Shown here in pieces: positions 53,583 to 61,980 of a stretch of 64,000 bases of DNA (its first letter is position 1; each line of letters opens with the position of its first letter). A model generated the notes under the pieces. The model searched no databases. It was not told where the DNA came from and saw only the letters and a list, made by a program, of their open reading frames with translations. Origin of the DNA: Gemmatimonadota bacterium (GTDB lineage: Bacteria > Gemmatimonadota > Gemmatimonadetes > Palauibacterales > Palauibacteraceae). The position numbers were made by a program, and so were the translations under genes. Location: positions 171,831 to 235,830 of the forward strand of contig JAJEEM010000059.1 of NCBI GenBank assembly GCA_022820995.1. Reading direction: 5' to 3'.

Positions 53583-55307
53583 TTGCCCGGCACTCCGCGG
53601 GAGGTGCGGCTGCTTCATGGGCTTCGGGGCCGGATGCGCGATGGGGTGCGGCTGTCGGCGGACGTTTATCTGCCCGCTTCCGGGGGCCCCTTTCCCACGA
53701 TCCTGACGCGGACGCCGTACGAGAGCGGTAGGGATGTGTTCATCGAGAACGGCATCTGGTGGGCGGAGCGCGGGTACGCGTTCGTCGTTCAGGACTGTCG
53801 CGGCCGTTTCAACTCGGAGGGTGTATTCCACGCGTACGTCCCCGAGATCGAGGACGGCTGCGACACGCTCGAATGGGTGGCGGGGCAGGCGTGGTGCGAC
53901 GGGAAGCTCGGGATGTGGGGGCGCAGCTACGGGGGCCTCACGCAGTGGCTGAGCGCGCCGCTCGGAAGCCCCCACCTCACCTGCATGGCGCCGCACGTGA
54001 TCTGCGACGACCACTTCGGGGACTGTCACTACCTGGGCGGGGCCTTCCAGTTGCTCCTCTCGCTCGGCGCGGCCGTGATCTGGGAGACGAACCTCGCGAT
54101 CGTGACCGGCAGGCAGGCCGCGCGTCTGTTCCAGAACCCGAAGTTCTGGGCCCACCTGCCGATCATCGAGATGGACGAGCGCGCGATCGGGCGGAAGATC
54201 CCGTATTGGCGGGAGTGGCTGGAGCACCCGACGCGCGACGAGTACTGGCGGCGCCTCAGGGTCACGGACCAATACGGCGGTGTCACGGCACCGGCGTTTC
54301 AGCAGGGCGGGTGGTACGACGCGTATCCGGGGTCGGCGCTCCGCATCCACGAGGGGATGACGGCGGGAGCCGCGACTCCCCGGGCCCGCGCGCAGAACCG
54401 GACGCTCATCGGCCCCTGGTCGCACGAAGTCCCGGAGACGAGGACGGTCGGGGACCTCGACTTCGGACCCGACTCCTGGGTGGATGTGCGGGAGGAGGAG
54501 CGGCGCTGGTTCGACTGGCAGCTTCGCGGCGTGGACGACGGGATCGGCGAGGAACCGCCGCTGCGCTGGTTCACGACGGGCGCCAACCGGTGGCGGGACG
54601 GCGCGGAGTGGCCGCCGCCGGGGACGGAGGAAGTGCCCTGGTATCTGCACAGCCACGGGCGCGCGAACCGGGACGACGAGGCCTGGCTCGATCCGGAGCC
54701 GCCGGGGGACGAGCCCCCCGACCGCTTCGAGTACGATCCGCGGGACCCGGCGCCCTCGCTGGGCGGCAATCTCTCGTCCCGGCTGATCACGACCCACGCC
54801 GAGACGCCGATGCGGGGCGGACCCGTCGAGCAGGCGCCGCTCGAGCGGCGTCCGGACGTGCTCGTGTATACGTCGCGGGTCCTGGAGGACGATCTCGAGG
54901 TCACGGGGCCGGTCGAGGTCGTGCTTTACGCCGAATCGTCGACGCGGGACACGGACTTCGTGGCGCGGGTGACGGATGTCGATCCGGCGGGAGGATCGTT
55001 CGTCCTCACCGAGGGGATCCTGCGCGCGCGGTATCGCGGCGGGCTGAGCCGAACCGAACTGCTCGAACCCGGCGAGGCGGCGGAGTTCCGGATCCGGCTC
55101 TACCCGATGAGCCACGTGTTCCGGGCCGGCCACCGGATCCGGCTTCAGATCACGAGCAGTTGCTTCCCCCGCTTCAGCCGCAACCTCAACACCGGCGAGG
55201 ACGTGGGGACCGGGACCCGCATGCGGACGGCGCGGAACACGGTTCTGCACTCGGCGACCTTTCCCTCGCACCTTCGGCTGCCGATCCGCGCTTGCTCATC
55301 CGGCTGA
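53583..55307 (+). CDS. CocE/NonD family hydrolase, no signal peptide
   Basis: A 574-residue S15-type serine hydrolase. It starts GRMRDGVRLSADVYLP (15-30); the nucleophile is S115 in MWGRSYGGLTQW; GGWYDAYPGS carries the acid region and IGPWSHE the His. The C-terminal jelly-roll (about 400-565) includes DFVARVTDVDPAGGSFVLTEGILRARYRG and RIRLQITSSCFPRFSRNLNTGED. TTG 53583 is the longest start; ATG 53634 would still keep the core. It lacks a signal, unlike its paralogue at 48585-50516, so it is likely cytoplasmic. Its 3' end overlaps the convergent metX gene by 12 bp. Confidence 0.9.
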   Translation: MPGTPREVRLLHGLRGRMRDGVRLSADVYLPASGGPFPTILTRTPYESGRDVFIENGIWWAERGYAFVVQDCRGRFNSEGVFHAYVPEIEDGCDTLEWVAGQAWCDGKLGMWGRSYGGLTQWLSAPLGSPHLTCMAPHVICDDHFGDCHYLGGAFQLLLSLGAAVIWETNLAIVTGRQAARLFQNPKFWAHLPIIEMDERAIGRKIPYWREWLEHPTRDEYWRRLRVTDQYGGVTAPAFQQGGWYDAYPGSALRIHEGMTAGAATPRARAQNRTLIGPWSHEVPETRTVGDLDFGPDSWVDVREEERRWFDWQLRGVDDGIGEEPPLRWFTTGANRWRDGAEWPPPGTEEVPWYLHSHGRANRDDEAWLDPEPPGDEPPDRFEYDPRDPAPSLGGNLSSRLITTHAETPMRGGPVEQAPLERRPDVLVYTSRVLEDDLEVTGPVEVVLYAESSTRDTDFVARVTDVDPAGGSFVLTEGILRARYRGGLSRTELLEPGEAAEFRIRLYPMSHVFRAGHRIRLQITSSCFPRFSRNLNTGEDVGTGTRMRTARNTVLHSATFPSHLRLPIRACSSG

Positions 55308-56360
55308 CCGAACCAGGCTCTTCGGTTTCCGGTTCGGCGGCGCCGTCGCGAAGAGACTCTCCCTCAGAGCCGTCTCGTAGTCGGGCGCGTGGAGCAGAAA
55401 CGCGTCGTGTCCGGCGTCGGAGCTCAGAACCCGAAGGTGCGAAGGCGCGCCGATCCGGCTTTCGGTCTCCCGGAGCAGCCAGGGCGGGACCAGCGTGTCC
55501 TCCTCCCACCCGATGAGCCAGGCGGGAACGCCGAGTTCTTCCGGGCGCAGATCGCACAGGTCGACCGAGGCCGAAAGCGTCAGATAGGTCTCCGCCTCGA
55601 ACCGATCCGCGAACTCCCGTCCCCGTTCCTCCAGGTAGCGGCCGACGGCGTAGACCGGGGCGCCATGCTCCCACTCCCAGTCGTGCGGGAAGCGGGCGTC
55701 GAGCCCGGCCGCCGACTTGTAGGTCGTGAACGCCAGCGCCCTGGCGAGCGCCACGCCTTCGCTCCCCCGGCCGTGCCGGAGCGCGAGTTCGACGATCCAC
55801 CGTTGCACCGCGTGTATGCCGATGGCTTGCGGATGGCCGCAGTGCGCGGCCCCGATCAGAACGACGCCGCCGAGGCGCGCGGGATGGCGGATCCCCATCG
55901 CCAGTGCGACCATCCCGCCGTACGAGGCGCCCAGCATGCGGTGGGCCCGTTCGACGCCGAGGTGGCGCAGCGCAACCGCCACGGCCTCCGCCTGATCTCC
56001 GGGCGTGAGGTAAGTCCGGTCCGGCGAAAGACCATTCGAAGGATCGGCGGACTCCGTCGGCTCGAATGTCCCGGGAGATCCGAGGAAGTCGATCGCGAGA
56101 AGCCGCCAGCGGTGCGTATCGATGGCCAGACCCGGGCCCGCCAGCTTCCGCCACCAGCCGGGCGCGGGATCCAGGACGTTCGCGCAGACGTGGCGGTCGG
56201 CGGAGATGCCCCCCATCGCGATGAGCAGCGGGGCGTCCTCGGGCCCGGCGAGTTCGTAGCGCACCCGGAAGCGGGCGTCGACCCCGGCCGCGAATTCCGG
56301 CCTCCAGTCCGCCGGCATCGCGACGGCGCCCCTGCGCCCCTCCGGCAGTACGGCGTTCAC
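55296..56360 (-). CDS. metX: Homoserine O-acyltransferase (MetX family)
   Basis: A 354-residue alpha/beta-hydrolase-fold acyltransferase that activates homoserine with an acetyl or succinyl group for methionine synthesis. The catalytic triad is S146 (MLGASYGGMVALA), D288 (GWEEDTLVPP) and H318 (SDAGHDAFL). FLGSPGTFEPTESADPSNG replaces the longer N-terminal loop of typical MetX, so acyl specificity is uncertain. GTG 56360 has GGAG 7 nt upstream and is preferred over TTG 56390 and ATG 56318. A SAM-I riboswitch lies in its leader. It is the divergent arm of the methionine module. Confidence 0.9.
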   Translation of the reverse strand: MNAVLPEGRRGAVAMPADWRPEFAAGVDARFRVRYELAGPEDAPLLIAMGGISADRHVCANVLDPAPGWWRKLAGPGLAIDTHRWRLLAIDFLGSPGTFEPTESADPSNGLSPDRTYLTPGDQAEAVAVALRHLGVERAHRMLGASYGGMVALAMGIRHPARLGGVVLIGAAHCGHPQAIGIHAVQRWIVELALRHGRGSEGVALARALAFTTYKSAAGLDARFPHDWEWEHGAPVYAVGRYLEERGREFADRFEAETYLTLSASVDLCDLRPEELGVPAWLIGWEEDTLVPPWLLRETESRIGAPSHLRVLSSDAGHDAFLLHAPDYETALRESLFATAPPNRKPKSLVRSAG

Positions 56361-56426
56361 TCGGCTTCTCCATGTTGTTCGCGACGCCAACTCCGGAGCA
56401 GCCGACCGACCCGTGCGGGTGCGACG

Positions 56427-56547
56427 CTCATCTCTCGGATCCCTGTTCGAGGGTCCGCAGGAGTTGGCACCGCTGGGCTGCGCGCGAGCGCGCGTGCCCC
56501 GGTTGCCCCGGCTTCAAAGGGCCCGTCCCTCAGCCGGTCTCGATGAG
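56427..56547 (-). ncRNA. SAM-I riboswitch controlling metX
   Basis: On the minus strand the leader shows the full SAM-I order: P1 5' strand CTCATC (56547-56542), GAGACCGGCTGAGGGACGGGCCC, GAAGCCGGGGCAACC, a GC-rich P3 (CGCGCGCTCGCGCG region), GGTGCCAACTCCTGC, a P4 hairpin and P1 3' strand GATGAG (56432-56427). No T-run terminator is seen before the start, so control is likely at translation initiation. SAM binding should shut off metX. Confidence 0.93.
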
Positions 56548-56556
56548 TAGCGGCCG

Positions 56557-56585
56557 AACCTGGCGGCTTGGGGAGCGATGGTCAA
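56557..56585 (-). promoter_or_regulatory. Promoter of the metX transcript
   Basis: On the minus strand TTGACC (56585-56580) and CAGGTT (56562-56557) are spaced by 17 bases; transcription would begin a few bases before the riboswitch P1 stem at 56547. Confidence 0.5.
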
Positions 56586-56639
56586 GAAACGCGCGCAGGC
56601 GCTTCTCGCCTGGCGTCGCCCGACGTCTTCCGCAAAAAC

Positions 56640-56668
56640 TTGACGCGCGATCCACGACCCTGTAGCCT
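56640..56668 (+). promoter_or_regulatory. Promoter of the aspartokinase-asd transcript
   Basis: TTGACG (56640-56645), 17-base spacer, TAGCCT (56663-56668); the predicted start is about 8 bases before the riboswitch P1 at 56683. It is head-to-head with the metX promoter, 55 bp between the -35 boxes. Confidence 0.55.
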
Positions 56669-56682
56669 CCGCGCCCTCAACG

Positions 56683-56795
56683 CTCATCGAGACCGGTCGA
56701 GGGACAGGCCCGAAGACACCGGGGCAACCTGTGGAAGGTGGCTCTTCCACTGATGTGCCAACTCCTGCGACGGATGTGATCCGTTGGTAGATGAG
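56683..56795 (+). ncRNA. SAM-I riboswitch controlling aspartokinase-asd
   Basis: SAM-I elements appear in order: P1 CTCATC (56683-56688), GAGACCGGTCGAGGGACAGGCCC, ACCGGGGCAACC, P3 hairpin GTGGAAG/CTTCCAC, GTGCCAACTCCTGC, P4 CGGAT-GTG-ATCCG and P1 closing GATGAG (56790-56795). About 98 nt follow before the aspartokinase start. CTTCTCC (56846-56852) could pair with the GGGAGG ribosome site, so translational control is likely; no terminator T-run is seen. Confidence 0.94.
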
Positions 56796-56893
56796 TCGCC
56801 CGCCGCGCTTCGTCAGCACGGCAGCTGTCGTTCCCAGGGCGTCGCTTCTCCGGAGTCCGCTGAGTGTGGATCGAGACTCGGGGAGGCGTTTCA

Positions 56894-57673
56894 TTGCGCG
56901 AAGTTCGCCGCGTTCACGTACTCAAATTCGGCTCATCCGTGCTGGCGCGTCCGTCCGCGTACCGGTCGGTGGCCGAGGAGATCCGGGCCGAAGTCGCCGG
57001 CGGCGCGAGCGTCGTCGCGGTCGTGTCGGCCATGGGTGACACCACCGACGACCTGCTCGCCGCGGCGCGCGAAGTCGCTCCGTCGCTTCCGGACGATCTC
57101 ATGGGGTCGCTTCTGGCGACGGGCGAAGAAGCGTCCGTCGCCCTGCTCCGCCTCGCGCTGGCGACCGCGGGCGTGCGCGCCGTGGGCATGTCGTTCTGGC
57201 ACCTGCCCGTCCGCACCCGGGGTCCGCTGGGATCCGCCGATCCGGTGGCGGTGGATGCCCGCCGGATCGAGACGGCCTTCACGACTCACGATGCGGTCGT
57301 CCTTCCCGGGTTCGTGGGCGTCGACGCGACGGGCGTCACGTCGCTGTTGGGGCGGGGAGGCTCCGATCTCACGGCCCTCTTCGTGGGCCACGCGCTCGGC
57401 GCCGCGGAGGTCCGGCTCGTGAAGGATGTGGACGGCATCTTTCCGGCCGATCCGAAACGGTTCCCGAACATCGCGCCGCTGCGCACGGCGACGTGGACCG
57501 AGGCCCGGCGGACGGGCGGTGGCGTCGTGCAGGACCGGGCGCTCCGTTTCGCCGAGCACCACCGAATCCCGTTCCGGGTGGCGGCGCCCGGCGGCACAGG
57601 CACCTGGGTCGGCCGGCACGACGCGACACCGGACCTCGAAAGCGGCCGGAAGGCGAGCGTCCGATGCGCATGA
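56894..57673 (+). CDS. Aspartate kinase, catalytic domain only
   Basis: A 259-residue amino-acid-kinase-fold protein. VLKFGSSVL (9-17) is the KFGGSS-type ATP/substrate motif with K11; SLLGRGGSDLTALFVGHALGA and LVKDVDGIFPADPKRFP are aspartokinase-specific. It phosphorylates L-aspartate, the first step to homoserine, lysine and threonine. The two C-terminal ACT domains that normally sense lysine or threonine are missing (usual length 400 or more). TTG 56894 has GGAGG 7 nt upstream; GTG 56864 is an alternative. It sits behind a SAM-I riboswitch and overlaps asd. Confidence 0.88.
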   Translation: MREVRRVHVLKFGSSVLARPSAYRSVAEEIRAEVAGGASVVAVVSAMGDTTDDLLAAAREVAPSLPDDLMGSLLATGEEASVALLRLALATAGVRAVGMSFWHLPVRTRGPLGSADPVAVDARRIETAFTTHDAVVLPGFVGVDATGVTSLLGRGGSDLTALFVGHALGAAEVRLVKDVDGIFPADPKRFPNIAPLRTATWTEARRTGGGVVQDRALRFAEHHRIPFRVAAPGGTGTWVGRHDATPDLESGRKASVRCA

Positions 57674-58704
57674 CCCATCGGTCGGACGAACGCCTGCCGG
57701 TGGCCGTCCTCGGCGCGACCGGAATCGTCGGGCAGCGGCTGATCCGTATGCTGGACGGGCACCCGTCCCTCCGGCTCGCCTCCGTCGCGGCGTCCGAGCG
57801 GCGCGCGGGCGAGAGGTACGGCGACGCGGTCCGCTGGAGCCTCGGCGGAGACCCGCCCGCGGAGGCGGCCGAACTGCCGCTCCGCGTCGCCACGGAACCG
57901 CCGGAGTGCCGGATCGTGCTCTCCGCGCTTCCGTCGGGCGTCGCACGCAAACTCGAGCCGGCGCTCGCGGAAGCCGGACACCTCGTGAGCACGAACGCCT
58001 CGGCGCACCGGCTGAGGGCGGACGTGCCGCTCCTGGTGCCCGAGGTGAACCCGCGCGCGCTCGCCCTCACCGCCGAACAGCCCTGGTCGGAGGGGGGCGG
58101 CCGGCTCGTCGCCAACCCGAACTGCGTCGTTGCCGGACTGGCGCTGGCCCTGGCCCCGCTGCACGACGCCTTCGGGATCGAGGCCGCCACGGTCGTCACC
58201 CTCCAGGCGGTGACGGGCGCGGGCCTGACCGGAGTCGGTTCCGTCCAGATCGAGGGGAACGCCATCCCCTGGATCCCCGGCGAGGAAGAGAAGATCGAAC
58301 CGGAACTCAACAAGATCCTGGGGTCGGAGATCGCCGTGGCGGTGAGCGTCAATCGAGTCGCGGTGCTCGACGGCCACACGGCGAACGTGTTCCTGAAGTT
58401 CGCCTCCCCGGCGAGTCCGGGAGACGCGGCCCGGGCGCTGGCGGAGTTCCGGGCTCCGCCGTCGCTGCCGGACCTGCCTTCGCTCCCGGAACGGCCGCTC
58501 ATCGTGCGCTCGGAGCCGGACCGTCCCCAGCCGCGCCTGGACATCGGCGCGGCCGGAGGGATGGCGGCGAGCGTGGGCCGGATCCGCGCGGCGCCGCCGC
58601 ACGACCTCGCGATGACCGTGGTCGCGCACAACGGCATCCGGGGCGCGGCCGGCGCCTGTCTGGCCAACGCCGAATTCTGTCTCGCGGGCTGCGCGCGCGG
58701 CTGA
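57664..58704 (+). CDS. asd: Aspartate-semialdehyde dehydrogenase, archaeal/fungal type
   Basis: A 346-residue NADP-dependent enzyme that reduces aspartyl phosphate to the semialdehyde. It has the N-terminal AVLGATGIVGQRLIRML (14-30), C154 in ANPNCVVAGL as the catalytic thiol, and QAVTGAGLTGVGS plus GNAIPWIPGEEEKIEPEL, which mark the archaeal/fungal branch rather than the E. coli branch. The start may be ATG 57664 or 57670; the latter overlaps the kinase stop as ATGA. It is coupled with the kinase behind the SAM-I riboswitch. Confidence 0.94.
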   Translation: MRMTHRSDERLPVAVLGATGIVGQRLIRMLDGHPSLRLASVAASERRAGERYGDAVRWSLGGDPPAEAAELPLRVATEPPECRIVLSALPSGVARKLEPALAEAGHLVSTNASAHRLRADVPLLVPEVNPRALALTAEQPWSEGGGRLVANPNCVVAGLALALAPLHDAFGIEAATVVTLQAVTGAGLTGVGSVQIEGNAIPWIPGEEEKIEPELNKILGSEIAVAVSVNRVAVLDGHTANVFLKFASPASPGDAARALAEFRAPPSLPDLPSLPERPLIVRSEPDRPQPRLDIGAAGGMAASVGRIRAAPPHDLAMTVVAHNGIRGAAGACLANAEFCLAGCARG

Positions 58705-58822
58705 TCGACACGGAGTACCGGTCCGCGTTCCACAGCCGTTCCGCAGCGACGAGACGATCGGCGGGAGGCGCGGACATTCACCGCCCGAGAGATCGGGCCC
58801 CATCGGAGAGAAGACGGAGATC

Positions 58823-60118
58823 ATGAGAGACGAGACAGTAGCGATCCACCTCGGATACGAATCCGAGCCCACCACGCACGCCGTGGCGGTCCCGCTGTAC
58901 CAGACCGTGGCGTACGAGTTCGACGACGCGCAGCACGGCGCAGACCTCTTCAACCTCGAAGTCGAAGGCAACATCTACTCCCGCATCATGAACCCCACGC
59001 AGGCCGTGCTCGAGGAACGGCTCGCCCAGCTCGAACGCGGCCTGGCGACGCTTGCGCTCTCCTCGGGCAGCGCGGCCGTCAACTATTCGGTCCTCAATCT
59101 CGCCGCCTCGGGGGACAACATCGTCTCGGTGCCCCAGCTGTACGGCGGCACCTACACGCTCTTCGCCCACATGCTGCCGCAGCTGGGGGTCGAAGTGCGC
59201 TTCGCCGAGGGCGACGGCCCGGACGACCTGGCCAGGCTGATCGATGACCGTACGAAGGCGGTCTTCGTCGAGAGCATCGGGAACCCGGCGGGCAATATCG
59301 TCGACCTCGCGGCGGTGGCCGACGTGGCGCACGCCCACGGCGTCGCCACCATCGTCGACAACACGGTCGCCACGCCGGCGCTTCTGAAGCCGATCGAGCA
59401 CGGGTTCGACATCGTCGTGCACTCGCTGACGAAGTACATCGGCGGGCACGTCAACTCGCTCGGCGGCGCGATCGTCGATTCCGGGAAATTCCCGTGGACC
59501 GAACATGCGAGCCGCTATCCGCAGTTCACGACGCCGGAACCCAGCTACCACGGAGTCGTCTACACGGAGGCGCTGGGGCCGGCCGCCTACATCGGGCGGG
59601 CGCGCACGGTGCCGCTGCGCAACACGGGGTCGGCGATCTCGCCCTTCAACGCGTTCCAGATCATCCAGGGGATCCAGACGCTGAACCTCCGGATCGAGCG
59701 CCACTCCGAGAACGCGCTGGCGGTGGCGAAGCACCTGGAGGACCACCCCGCGGTGGAGTGGGTGAGCTACGCCGGACTGCCGGGCGATCCGTACCACGAG
59801 CTGGCCCTGAAGTACCTCGACGGCCGGGCTTCGGGGATCCTGACCTTCGGGGTGAAGGGCGGCTTCGAGGCGGGCGTGAAGTTCTACGACGCACTCGAGC
59901 TGTTCAAGCGGCTCGTGAACATCGGGGATGCCAAGTCGCTGGCGTGCCACCCGGCCTCCACGACGCACCGGCAGCTCACGGAGGAAGAGCAGATCAGCGT
60001 CGGCGTGCGCCCGGAGACCATCCGGCTCTCCGTAGGGATCGAGCACATCGATGACATCATCGAGGACCTCGACCGCGCGCTGGACGTGGCAGCGTCCGCC
60101 CGGCCGGTCGCGGCATGA
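58823..60118 (+). CDS. metY: O-acetylhomoserine sulfhydrylase (MetY)
   Basis: A 431-residue PLP enzyme of the Cys/Met family. K204 in VVHSLTKYIGGH is the Schiff-base lysine; NIYSRIMNPTQAVLEERLAQLE (50-71) and VDNTVATPALLKPIEHG are present. FTTPEPSYHGVVY and the ~430-residue length separate O-acetylhomoserine sulfhydrylases from cystathionine synthases. It makes homocysteine directly from O-acylhomoserine and sulfide, completing the route started by metX. It starts 118 nt after asd with GGAGAAGACGGAG before the ATG; no riboswitch is seen in that gap, so it probably belongs to the same transcript. Confidence 0.93.
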   Translation: MRDETVAIHLGYESEPTTHAVAVPLYQTVAYEFDDAQHGADLFNLEVEGNIYSRIMNPTQAVLEERLAQLERGLATLALSSGSAAVNYSVLNLAASGDNIVSVPQLYGGTYTLFAHMLPQLGVEVRFAEGDGPDDLARLIDDRTKAVFVESIGNPAGNIVDLAAVADVAHAHGVATIVDNTVATPALLKPIEHGFDIVVHSLTKYIGGHVNSLGGAIVDSGKFPWTEHASRYPQFTTPEPSYHGVVYTEALGPAAYIGRARTVPLRNTGSAISPFNAFQIIQGIQTLNLRIERHSENALAVAKHLEDHPAVEWVSYAGLPGDPYHELALKYLDGRASGILTFGVKGGFEAGVKFYDALELFKRLVNIGDAKSLACHPASTTHRQLTEEEQISVGVRPETIRLSVGIEHIDDIIEDLDRALDVAASARPVAA

Positions 60119-60140
60119 CCGAGCCGCGCGGCCGTTGACG

Positions 60141-60179
60141 GCCGAGCCGGGCGCCGGCTACGGTGGCGCCCGGCTCGGC
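60141..60179 (+). terminator. Strong hairpin after metY
   Basis: A perfect 15-bp stem (GCCGAGCCGGGCGCC / GGCGCCCGGCTCGGC) with a 9-base loop lies 22 nt after the metY stop and before the symporter gene. It lacks a T-run but is stable enough to end or attenuate the methionine transcript. Confidence 0.6.
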
Positions 60180-60213
60180 TGCGGCAACCTCATGACAGGA
60201 GCGTCTCCATCCC

Positions 60214-61917
60214 TTGAGCGCCCTGGACTGGCTGATCGTCCTCGGACTGAACGGTGCGATCATCGCCTACGGGCTGCGCCGCGCCCGCGGCACCTCCACG
60301 AGCGGCGAGTGGTTCCTGAGTTCGCGCGCGCTGCCGTGGTGGGCGGTCGGCCTGTCCCTCTTCGCGACCAACATGGACAACTCCGAGTTCGTGTCGGCCA
60401 CGGGGACGATCGCGAGCGAGGGCCTGCACTTCCTCTCCGCGCACACCTTCGGCGGACTCATCGGCGTGACGATCGCCACCTTCGTGATCGTCCCCGCCAT
60501 CTACCGGGCCGGACTGTACACCAACTCCGAGTACCTCGAGCACCGCTTCGGTCCCGGGACCCGCGTCCTCGGCGCACTCATCCAGATCCAGTACCGGACC
60601 TCCGTGCTGGGACTCATGATCTGGGCCGTCCATCTGACCCTCGTCGGAGTCGGCGGGCTGAGACCGGAGCTGTCCTGGGCGCTGATCGTGTCGCTCGTCG
60701 TCCTGTCGGGCGCGTACACCGCCGTGGGCGGGCTGCGGGCGGTCGTCGCGACGGACGTGCTGCAGAGCGTGCTCGTGATGGCGGGAGGCCTCGCGGTGTG
60801 CATCGCCGTCTGGCGGACGGTGGGCGGATGGGACGCGATGGTCGCTCAACTGGAGAGCCTGGGGACGACGGCCGAGGGACTCGCCCCGGGACTCGCCGCC
60901 GCGGACCTGACCCACGTGGGCGCCTTCCGGGGACGGGACGGGACGACGTCGCCGGCCGTCATCTTCGTCGCGTGGATCCTCATCTCCTCCGGCTGGTGGA
61001 CGGTGAGCCACACCTCGACGCAGCGGATGATGGGCGCCCGTTCGCTGTGGGACATGAAGATGGCCGGCGTGCTCGGTGCCGGCGTGAGCCTCGTCATTCT
61101 GCTCTTCACCGACATGCTGGGGCTCTTCGGACGGGCGCAGTTCCCGGATTTCGCCCGGCCCGACGAAATGTACCCCCACCTGATCTCCACCTATCTGGGG
61201 ATCGGCGCCAAGGGGCTCGTCGTGGCCGGGGTCGTGAGCGCCGCGGTGAGCACGTTCGACTCGATGGGTTCGTCGATGTCGGCCGTCTTCACGCGTGATA
61301 TCTATGCACGCTTCATCTCGCGGGACCGCGACGACGCCCACTACCTCCGCGTGGGACGCATGGCGACGGTCGCGATCCTGGCGCTGGGGTTCGCCTACCT
61401 GCCGCTGATCCTGCGCGCGCCGACGATGCTCGCCGCCTTCCGCTCGGTCACCTCTGTTTTCGTCACGCCGCTTCTCATCGTCTACCTGGTCGGAGCCGTG
61501 ACGCGCACGAACCGGCGGGTGGGAATGGCCGGTCTGGCGACGGGCGGGTTGTACGGAGTCGTGGGTTTCGTGGACCGCGAGGTGATCGACGTCTCCTGGC
61601 TGCCGTCCTGGCTCACCGGACAGTGGGAGGCCTTCGTGTGGGCGGTCGCGTTCACGGCCGCCGGCTGCGCCCTCGCGGCGCTCCACCCGCGCTGGCGAAG
61701 GTCGGCCCGCGTGCTGGCGAGCGGCGGCGAAGCGCCGCCCCACGGTGATGCGCCGCCCACCGGTGCCGGCGACTGGCTCGCGCAGAGTTCCGGCGAACTC
61801 GGTCCGATCCGCCTCCACCCCTTCAGGGAGCGCGTGCCGCTGCTCGCCAGTCCCGCGCTCTACACGGGAGTCCTCCTGGCGATTTCCGCATGGCTCGTCT
61901 TCGGCGTCTTCTGGTAG
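60214..61917 (+). CDS. Sodium:solute symporter (SSS family)
   Basis: A 567-residue polytopic membrane protein with about 13 helices. The family is shown by SGEWFLSSRALPWWAVGLSLFATNMDNSEFVSATG near the N-terminus, TNSEYLEHRFGPGTRVLG, GGLRAVVATDVLQSVLVMAGG, and VVSAAVSTFDSMGSSMSAVFTRDIY in the conserved sodium-site helix. A ~50-residue polar loop precedes the last helix (LYTGVLLAISAWLVFGVFW). The start is TTG 60214. The substrate (sugar, amino acid, proline or pantothenate type) cannot be assigned. It sits behind the metY hairpin, so it is only loosely tied to the methionine module. Confidence 0.9.
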   Translation: MSALDWLIVLGLNGAIIAYGLRRARGTSTSGEWFLSSRALPWWAVGLSLFATNMDNSEFVSATGTIASEGLHFLSAHTFGGLIGVTIATFVIVPAIYRAGLYTNSEYLEHRFGPGTRVLGALIQIQYRTSVLGLMIWAVHLTLVGVGGLRPELSWALIVSLVVLSGAYTAVGGLRAVVATDVLQSVLVMAGGLAVCIAVWRTVGGWDAMVAQLESLGTTAEGLAPGLAAADLTHVGAFRGRDGTTSPAVIFVAWILISSGWWTVSHTSTQRMMGARSLWDMKMAGVLGAGVSLVILLFTDMLGLFGRAQFPDFARPDEMYPHLISTYLGIGAKGLVVAGVVSAAVSTFDSMGSSMSAVFTRDIYARFISRDRDDAHYLRVGRMATVAILALGFAYLPLILRAPTMLAAFRSVTSVFVTPLLIVYLVGAVTRTNRRVGMAGLATGGLYGVVGFVDREVIDVSWLPSWLTGQWEAFVWAVAFTAAGCALAALHPRWRRSARVLASGGEAPPHGDAPPTGAGDWLAQSSGELGPIRLHPFRERVPLLASPALYTGVLLAISAWLVFGVFW

Positions 61918-61980
61918 ACACGACAGGCGGCGCGGCTGTTCGGTTCGGCGATGCGCCATGCGCGTCAAGGGAGGGAAGTC

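Noticed and set aside
58705..58822. A third SAM riboswitch before metY
   Set aside because: None of the SAM-I signatures (GAGGGA, GGCAACC, GTGCCAA) occurs in this 118-bp gap.
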